From positions 1,535,893 through 1,599,892 of the forward strand of contig NZ_JH992902.1 of NCBI RefSeq assembly GCF_000315545.1: a DNA stretch of 64,000 nucleotides. Direction: 5' to 3'. The notes under the pieces are model-generated. The model did not search any database. It was not told the DNA's origin and saw only the letters and a program-made list of their open reading frames with translations. This DNA is from Selenomonas sp. F0473 (GTDB lineage Bacteria > Bacillota > Negativicutes > Selenomonadales > Selenomonadaceae). Shown piece by piece: positions 59,324-64,000 of this stretch (the stretch's first letter is position 1; each line of letters opens with the position of its first letter). Position numbers and translations under genes: made by a program.

Positions 59324-60172
59324 TCAGCGGAACATATCGATGAAGGCGCGCACCTGCGGCAGTTCCTCCGCCTGGGCGGTGTAAAAGAGGTAGGTGGCAC
59401 GCATGAGCGGCGTGCCGTCGGCAAAGTACATCGGGCGGACGCAGCCGTCAAACCGCGCAAGGCAGATCTGCGGCACGATGCTCCATCCGAGCCCCTGCCG
59501 CACCATCTCCATGCAGGTGGCCGTGCTGTTCGCGGCGATATGGCTTTTCGCCGGAGGAATGTGGTTTTCTTTCATCCACTGGGTGATGTCGCGCGCCATT
59601 TCGATGTCCGTATGGCGCGTGACCTGGCTGAATTCGCGCAGCGGGCGGTTCGCGTCCTCCTTGCTTGTGATGACGCAGATCGGCTCGCGCCCGAGGAGCA
59701 TGCGCGGTCCGGTCCAGTCGGAGTGCTCGCCGCGCAGGATAGCGACCTCGTCCTTTCCCGCGAGGAACCGCGAAAAAACGTCTTGGCTCGACAGCGTGAC
59801 GAACTGCGTCTGTACGAGCGGATAGCGGCTCCGGTAGAGCCGCAGCTGGGCGGGCAGGCGGTACACGGCATAGTTGATGGAGACGCCGACGCGCAGCGTG
59901 CCGGACACGACGCCCTGCCGGTCCTTGAGCGCGCGGTGCATCGTGTTGACTTCGTGCAGGACGGTGCGCGCGTGACCGAGGACGATTTCGCCCGCGGGCG
60001 TGAACTGGATGCCCTGCCGGGAGCGCAGGAGGAGAACGATGCCGAGTTCCTTTTCGATGTGCCGCACGCGCTTGGAGACCGAGGACTGCGTGATGAAAAA
60101 CTCCTCCGCCGCGTGCGTGATATTGCGTGTGCGTGCAAGCGTTACGAGCAGACTGAAATCCTGAACATCCAT
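59324..60172 (-). CDS. LysR family regulator of citrate lyase genes
   Basis: A 282-residue LysR-type regulator. The HTH (MDVQDFSLLVTLARTRNITHAAEEFFITQSSVSKRVRHIEKELG) and effector domain (TLRVGVSINYAVYRLPAQLRLYRSRYP onward) are complete. It is divergent from citDEF, and a T-N11-A palindrome (60294-60310) lies near -65 of the citD promoter, so it likely activates citDEF in response to citrate. No citrate transporter is in the window. Confidence 0.9.
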   Translation of the reverse strand: MDVQDFSLLVTLARTRNITHAAEEFFITQSSVSKRVRHIEKELGIVLLLRSRQGIQFTPAGEIVLGHARTVLHEVNTMHRALKDRQGVVSGTLRVGVSINYAVYRLPAQLRLYRSRYPLVQTQFVTLSSQDVFSRFLAGKDEVAILRGEHSDWTGPRMLLGREPICVITSKEDANRPLREFSQVTRHTDIEMARDITQWMKENHIPPAKSHIAANSTATCMEMVRQGLGWSIVPQICLARFDGCVRPMYFADGTPLMRATYLFYTAQAEELPQVRAFIDMFR

Positions 60173-60293
60173 ACGATCCCCCTCTTCGGCGGCATGACGC
60201 GGCGATCTTCGGCTCCGGCACCGCGGTTTACGGGGCGGATGCCCCCGCGTTTTCCTTCATTATACCGCTCGCTCTGACAAAACGCCATAGAAA

Positions 60294-60310
60294 CATTCCA
60301 AAAAGGAATG
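60294..60310. promoter_or_regulatory. LysR operator candidate (T-N11-A)
   Basis: CATTCC-aaaaa-GGAATG is a perfect palindrome containing T-N11-A. Its centre is about 67 bp upstream of the predicted citD transcription start, the standard recognition-site position for LysR activators. Confidence 0.65.
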
Positions 60311-60332
60311 GCGCGAACAGAAAAAGAGAACT

Positions 60333-60362
60333 TTTACAAGCGCGGGGGATTCGTGGTTTAAT
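60333..60362 (+). promoter_or_regulatory. Promoter of citDEF
   Basis: TTTACA (60333-60338) and TTTAAT (60357-60362) with an 18-bp spacer, 28 bp before the citD ATG. A modest match, as expected for an activated promoter. Confidence 0.55.
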
Positions 60363-60390
60363 GGTATCATAAATGAAAGGAGGAAACGCG

Positions 60391-60693
60391 ATGGAGATTC
60401 AGAAATCCGCAATCGCCGGCACGCTCGAGTCGAGCGACGCGCAGGTCACGGTCGGGCCCGGAACGGACGGCATCGAGCTGGCCGTCGAGAGCAGCGTCAT
60501 GAACCAATACGGGCGCGCGATCCGCCGTACGGTTCTCGCGACGCTCGAACGCCTCGGCGTCACGGCGGCGCGCGTGCAGGTCGTCGATAAGGGAGCCCTC
60601 GACTGCACGATCAAGGCGCGCGTGGAGTGCGCCGTCTTCCGCAGCGCGGGCGCATCGGCCAAAGACGTTCCGTGGGGAGGTGTCGTCAGATGA
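60391..60693 (+). CDS. citD: Citrate lyase acyl carrier protein (gamma subunit) CitD
   Basis: A 100-residue carrier. IAGTLESSDAQVTV contains the Ser (residue 14) that receives the phosphoribosyl-dephospho-CoA group, and the C-terminal TIKARVECAVFRSAG is conserved. GAAAGGAGG lies 7 nt before the ATG at 60391. The stop overlaps citE by 4 bp. Confidence 0.95.
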   Translation: MEIQKSAIAGTLESSDAQVTVGPGTDGIELAVESSVMNQYGRAIRRTVLATLERLGVTAARVQVVDKGALDCTIKARVECAVFRSAGASAKDVPWGGVVR

Positions 60694-61601
60694 TCCCGAG
60701 ACCGAGACCGCAGCGGTTCCGCCTGCGCCGCACGATGCTCTTCATGAACGCGCAGAAGCCGGGCCTCATCAAGGACGCCTACATCTACGGCGCCGACAGC
60801 ATCATCCTCGACCTGGAGGACGCGGTCGCGGAGAACCAGAAGGATGCGGCGCGGTTCTCGCTCTACCATGCGCTCAAAAGCGTCGATTACGGCGATACCG
60901 AAGTGATTGTGCGCATGAACGGGCTCGAGACGCCGCATTGGCGGGAGGACATCCGCGTGAGCGTCGCGGCCGGCGCGGATGGCGTGCGCATCGCCAAATG
61001 CGAGAGCGCGGCGGACGTGCGCCTCGTCGAGGAGCATGTGCGCGCGGCTGAGGAGGAATTCGGCGCAGAGGCCGGCCGCACGCTCCTCATGGCGGCGCTT
61101 GAAAGCCCGAAAGGCATCCTCAACGCGGCCGAGATCTGCGCGGCGTCGGAGCGCATGCTCGGCGTCGCCATCTCGGGCGGCGATTTCCGGAAAAGCATGC
61201 ATGTCCGTCCCGTGCCCGGCGGCGTCGAGATCAACACGGCGCGCAGCCTCATGCTCCTCGCGGCGCGTGCGGCGGGCATCCAGTGCTTTGACACTGTGTT
61301 CACGGCGCTCGACGACGAGGAGGGCTTCCGCGCCGAGGTGCGGCTCGATCACGAGATGGGATTTGACGGCAAGAGCCTCATCAACCCGCGTCAGATCGCC
61401 TACGTCCACGAGACCTTCGCGCCCACGCCCAAGGAGATCGCGACGGCGGAGCTCTACGTCCGCAGCTACGAGGAACAGTCCAAGCGGGGCGTCGGCGTCT
61501 ATACGGTCAACGGGAAAATGGTCGATATTCCCTTCATTGAGGACGCGCAGCGCGTTATCGCCCTCGCGAAGGTGTGCGGCGTCTATCACGGCGATTTGTA
61601 A
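60690..61601 (+). CDS. citE: Citrate lyase beta subunit CitE
   Basis: A 303-residue TIM-barrel lyase. RTMLFMNAQKPGLIKDAYIYGADSIILDLEDAVAENQKDAAR carries the metal-binding LEDAV motif; IVRMNGLETPHW, ALESPKGILNAAEI and FDGKSLINPRQIAYVHETF are other conserved blocks. It cleaves citryl-ACP to acetyl-ACP and oxaloacetate. The ATG overlaps the citD stop. Confidence 0.96.
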   Translation: MIPRPRPQRFRLRRTMLFMNAQKPGLIKDAYIYGADSIILDLEDAVAENQKDAARFSLYHALKSVDYGDTEVIVRMNGLETPHWREDIRVSVAAGADGVRIAKCESAADVRLVEEHVRAAEEEFGAEAGRTLLMAALESPKGILNAAEICAASERMLGVAISGGDFRKSMHVRPVPGGVEINTARSLMLLAARAAGIQCFDTVFTALDDEEGFRAEVRLDHEMGFDGKSLINPRQIAYVHETFAPTPKEIATAELYVRSYEEQSKRGVGVYTVNGKMVDIPFIEDAQRVIALAKVCGVYHGDL

Positions 61602-61614
61602 AGGAGGCGATTCG

Positions 61615-63174
61615 ATGAAAAACGCAGTGGGCAGAGAGATCCCGGACGCGCTGCTGACGGACGGCAAAGAGGTCTACCGGGGGAAATATCATAAGGACGG
61701 CCAATATTTCCGCAGGGCCGGGCCGCGCGTGTGCCGCGCGGAGCGGCCGCAGGCGTCGAAGGTCGTCGGCTCGATCCGCGAAGCATGCGAGAAATGCGGC
61801 GCGCGCGACGGGATGACCGTCTCGTTCCATCATTCCTTTCGCAACGGCGACTATGTGACGAGCATGGTCATGAAGGTGCTCGTGGAGGAGATGGGTCTGA
61901 AGGATCTGACCGTCGCGACGACTTCGCTCGGCAGCGCGCAGGACCTCCTCGCGGACTACATCGAGCAGGGGAAGATCATCGGCGTGCAGTCCTCCGGCGT
62001 ACGCGGCCGCATCGGCGAGGTGATCTCCGCCGGAAGCCTCAGGACGCCCGCGATCATCCGCAGTCACGGCGGGCGTCCGCGCGCGATTGAGACGGGCGAG
62101 CTCAGCATCGATATCAGCTTCATCGCCGCGTCCGCAGCCGACGACTACGGCAACGCGAACGGCACGGGCGGAAAGAACAACTGCGGTACGCTCGGCTATG
62201 CGGTCGCCGATGCGCGCTATGCCGACCGCGTCGTCGTCGTCACGGATACGCTCGTCCCGTTTCCTAATTCGCCCGCGCCGATCGCGGCGATCGACGTGGA
62301 CTGTGTCGTGGTCGTGGACGAAATCGGCGATCCGAAGAAAATCGGCACGAAAGAGGCGCGCGTTACGGAGGACCCGCGCAATCTGATGATGGCGGAGAAC
62401 TGCGCGAGGATCATCGCGGCAACCCCGTATTTTAAGGACGGGTTCTCCTTCCAGACCGGCGTCGGCGGGCCGTCGCTCGCGGTCAACCGCTATCTCGAGT
62501 CCTATATGCGCGAACGCGGCATTGTGATGGGCTTTGCGCTCGGCGGCATGGGGGGCAACGTCTGCGATCTCATGGACAAGGGGCTCGTGCGCAAACTCCT
62601 CGATACCCAGGATTTTGACACAAAGGCAATCGAACATCTCGCGGCGCACCCGGACAAACACCTTGAGATCTCCACGAGCGAGTACGCGAACCCCGCGAAT
62701 AAGGGGGCGTATGTGAACAAGCTGGACTTCGTCGTGCTCGCGGCGCTCGAAGTCGACACGGATTTCAACGTCAACGTACTGACCGGCTCGGACGGCGTGC
62801 TGCGCGGCGCGCCCGGCGGACACCCGGACACGGCTGCGGGGAGCAAGTGCTGCATCATCGTCACGCCGCTCGTGCGCGGGCGCATGGCGACGGTCTGCAA
62901 GAAAGTCGTTACGGTGACGACGCCCGGCGACTGTGTGGACGTCGTCGTGACGGATTACGGCATCGCGGTCAATCCCATGCGCGGAGATCTCGTCGCCTGC
63001 CTCGACGCCGCGGGCATCGCGCACACGACGATCGAGGCGCTGCAGGAAAAAGCGTACAGTCTCGTCGGCACGCCCGACGAACTCGAATGGGAGGACCGGG
63101 TCATCGCCGTGCTCGAGGCGCGCGACGGAACGATCCTCGACGTCGTGCGCAAAATCAAGCCGCTGCAGATCTAA
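61615..63174 (+). CDS. citF: Citrate lyase alpha subunit CitF
   Basis: A 519-residue CoA-transferase-type subunit that exchanges acetyl for citrate on the carrier protein. VSFHHSFRNGDYVTSMVMKV near residue 63, FIAASAADDYGNANGTGGKNNCGTLGYAVADA near residue 165, and GFSFQTGVGGPSLAVNRYLE near residue 275 are typical. AAGGAGG lies 8 nt before the ATG at 61615. It is 13 bp after citE and completes the catalytic complex. Confidence 0.96.
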   Translation: MKNAVGREIPDALLTDGKEVYRGKYHKDGQYFRRAGPRVCRAERPQASKVVGSIREACEKCGARDGMTVSFHHSFRNGDYVTSMVMKVLVEEMGLKDLTVATTSLGSAQDLLADYIEQGKIIGVQSSGVRGRIGEVISAGSLRTPAIIRSHGGRPRAIETGELSIDISFIAASAADDYGNANGTGGKNNCGTLGYAVADARYADRVVVVTDTLVPFPNSPAPIAAIDVDCVVVVDEIGDPKKIGTKEARVTEDPRNLMMAENCARIIAATPYFKDGFSFQTGVGGPSLAVNRYLESYMRERGIVMGFALGGMGGNVCDLMDKGLVRKLLDTQDFDTKAIEHLAAHPDKHLEISTSEYANPANKGAYVNKLDFVVLAALEVDTDFNVNVLTGSDGVLRGAPGGHPDTAAGSKCCIIVTPLVRGRMATVCKKVVTVTTPGDCVDVVVTDYGIAVNPMRGDLVACLDAAGIAHTTIEALQEKAYSLVGTPDELEWEDRVIAVLEARDGTILDVVRKIKPLQI

Positions 63175-63309
63175 GGATTGCTCGGCGGGGGATGTGCCCG
63201 CGGGGGACACGCCGCCGCCAAAGGGGGGCGGCGAGACGCCCTCTCGGCGCAAGCACGGCGTATGTCGGATCAGTTTTCCGGTATCAAGGGAGAGCGAGGT
63301 GGCGAAAGG

Positions 63310-64000
63310 ATGGACCGAGCCGCGCAAATCGCGTCGCTCGCGCTCGAGGCCCTGCTCGCGGAGGCGGCGGCAACGCCGAAACCGGGGCTCGTCGACCGCG
63401 CGAACTGCGGCGCGCATGCGGACATGGACTTCTTCACCTTTCAGCGGTCGGCGGCGGCGATCGCGCCGTTCCTGCCCGTCTTCGTCCGCACGGGCATAGA
63501 CCATACGGGCGACGCGTCCGCGCTGCTCGCTCTGCTCCGGCCCGTCGGCATGGAAGCGGAGCGCGCGATGTTCGCGCGTACCGGCGGCGTCAATACGCAC
63601 AAGGGAGCGATCTTCAGCTTCGGCGTGCTCCTCGGCGCCGCAGGGCTGGCGCTGCGGCGGGATGAAAAATGCACGGCGGAGCACGTACTCGATCTTGTCA
63701 AAGAGATCTGTGCGGGAATCTGCCGCCGTCATTTTGACAGCCTGGATACGTGCGGCCCCAAGACGAAAGGAGACGCGGCGTATCTCGCCTGCGGGGCGAC
63801 GGGCGCGCGCGGGACGGCGGAGGCCGGGTTCCCGCTGGTGAGTCGTATCGCTCTGCCCCTCTATCGCGCGCTGCTGGATAAGGGCATGTCCGTGAACGAT
63901 GCGCTCGTCGACGTCCTCATCGCGCTCATCGGGCTCAACGACGATACGAACATCCTCAGCCGCCATCACCTCGGCGTCCTGCACAGCGCGCAGGCGACGG
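63310..64000 (+). CDS. citG: Triphosphoribosyl-dephospho-CoA synthase CitG (partial)
   Basis: At least 230 codons, running off the right edge of the window. It makes the prosthetic-group precursor from ATP and dephospho-CoA. AATPKPGLVDRANCGAHADMDFFTF near residue 18, FARTGGVNTHKGAIFSFGVLLG near residue 90 and NDDTNILSRHHLGVLHSAQ at the edge are the family blocks. AAAGG immediately precedes the ATG at 63310, with GAGGTGG a few bases earlier. The 135-bp gap after citF holds GC-rich inverted repeats but no gene. Confidence 0.92.
   Translation, partial: MDRAAQIASLALEALLAEAAATPKPGLVDRANCGAHADMDFFTFQRSAAAIAPFLPVFVRTGIDHTGDASALLALLRPVGMEAERAMFARTGGVNTHKGAIFSFGVLLGAAGLALRRDEKCTAEHVLDLVKEICAGICRRHFDSLDTCGPKTKGDAAYLACGATGARGTAEAGFPLVSRIALPLYRALLDKGMSVNDALVDVLIALIGLNDDTNILSRHHLGVLHSAQAT

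Noticed and set aside
61555-63984. Very long open frame (809 codons) antisense to citF and citG
   Set aside because: It is the GC-rich mirror of real genes, Arg/Ala/Asp-rich without domains; the plus strand carries clear citrate lyase motifs.

Overview
The window reads as a chromosome segment from a GC-rich diderm Firmicute of the class Negativicutes, most likely a Selenomonas-like member of the Selenomonadaceae (inference). It combines a lipopolysaccharide core and heptose pathway, an LptD-like outer-membrane assembly protein and an RND efflux pump (Gram-negative envelope) with Firmicute-style genes such as DUF3290/YetF, BrnT/BrnA and DUF969/DUF979. Metabolism is anaerobic: 2-oxoacid:ferredoxin oxidoreductase, citrate lyase, a DcuC-type carrier and the futalosine route to menaquinone. 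No rRNA, tRNA, CRISPR array or complete insertion sequence was recognised.

Layout. 1-1.8 kb: a TPR-like membrane protein and a PRC-barrel protein. 1.8-5.5 kb: thiamine salvage (TPP riboswitch, cytX, thiM, thiD, thiW). 5.5-7.1 kb: a small secreted protein and, upstream of it, a strong promoter followed by about 565 nt of GC-rich, stem-rich, apparently non-coding DNA ending in an intrinsic terminator, a candidate large structured RNA. 7.1-10.1 kb: aldehyde dehydrogenase and two tandem paralogous secreted proteins. 10.1-15.9 kb: two MqnE-like radical SAM enzymes, MqnC and an MTAP-like phosphorylase, interrupted by a MATE exporter. 16-22 kb: a LysR regulator, a secreted hydrolase and a redox/hydrolase operon of unknown substrate. 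22.1-24.9 kb: korDABC on the minus strand. 25.1-26.2 kb: a DUF3290/YetF pair.

26.2-32 kb (minus strand) is an accessory patch: Abi_2-type HEPN abortive-infection gene preceded by its own promoter, small RNA and terminator, then an RND pump pair, then a BrnT/BrnA toxin-antitoxin module with a self-overlapping operator. 32-35 kb holds a methyltransferase and small exported proteins. 35.1-47.7 kb is an envelope locus: LptD-like protein, two heptokinase genes, HldE-type adenylyltransferase, two family 9 heptosyltransferases, a GNAT, HldD, GmhB, a WaaE-like glucosyltransferase, an O-antigen ligase, another glycosyltransferase and a DUF535 protein.

47.8-48.9 kb: an isolated tyrosine recombinase. 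49-54.3 kb (minus strand): a pyroglutamate/peptide cluster (gamma-glutamylcyclotransferase-like, DUF969/DUF979 5-oxoproline transporter subunits, Pcp, DcuC-type carrier, M20 peptidase). 54.5-57.6 kb: Hsp20, a Spx/ArsC-like protein, YeiH, a probable type I toxin-antitoxin pair (23-residue hydrophobic peptide with a convergent antisense RNA) and a uracil-DNA-glycosylase-fold protein. 57.7-64 kb: citrate lyase, with citX-citC-lysR on the minus strand divergent from citDEF and a citG that runs off the end.

The strongest leads for something undescribed are the large RNA candidate (6333-6899), the type I toxin-antitoxin locus (56650-56923) and the small-RNA/HEPN unit (30893-31996).
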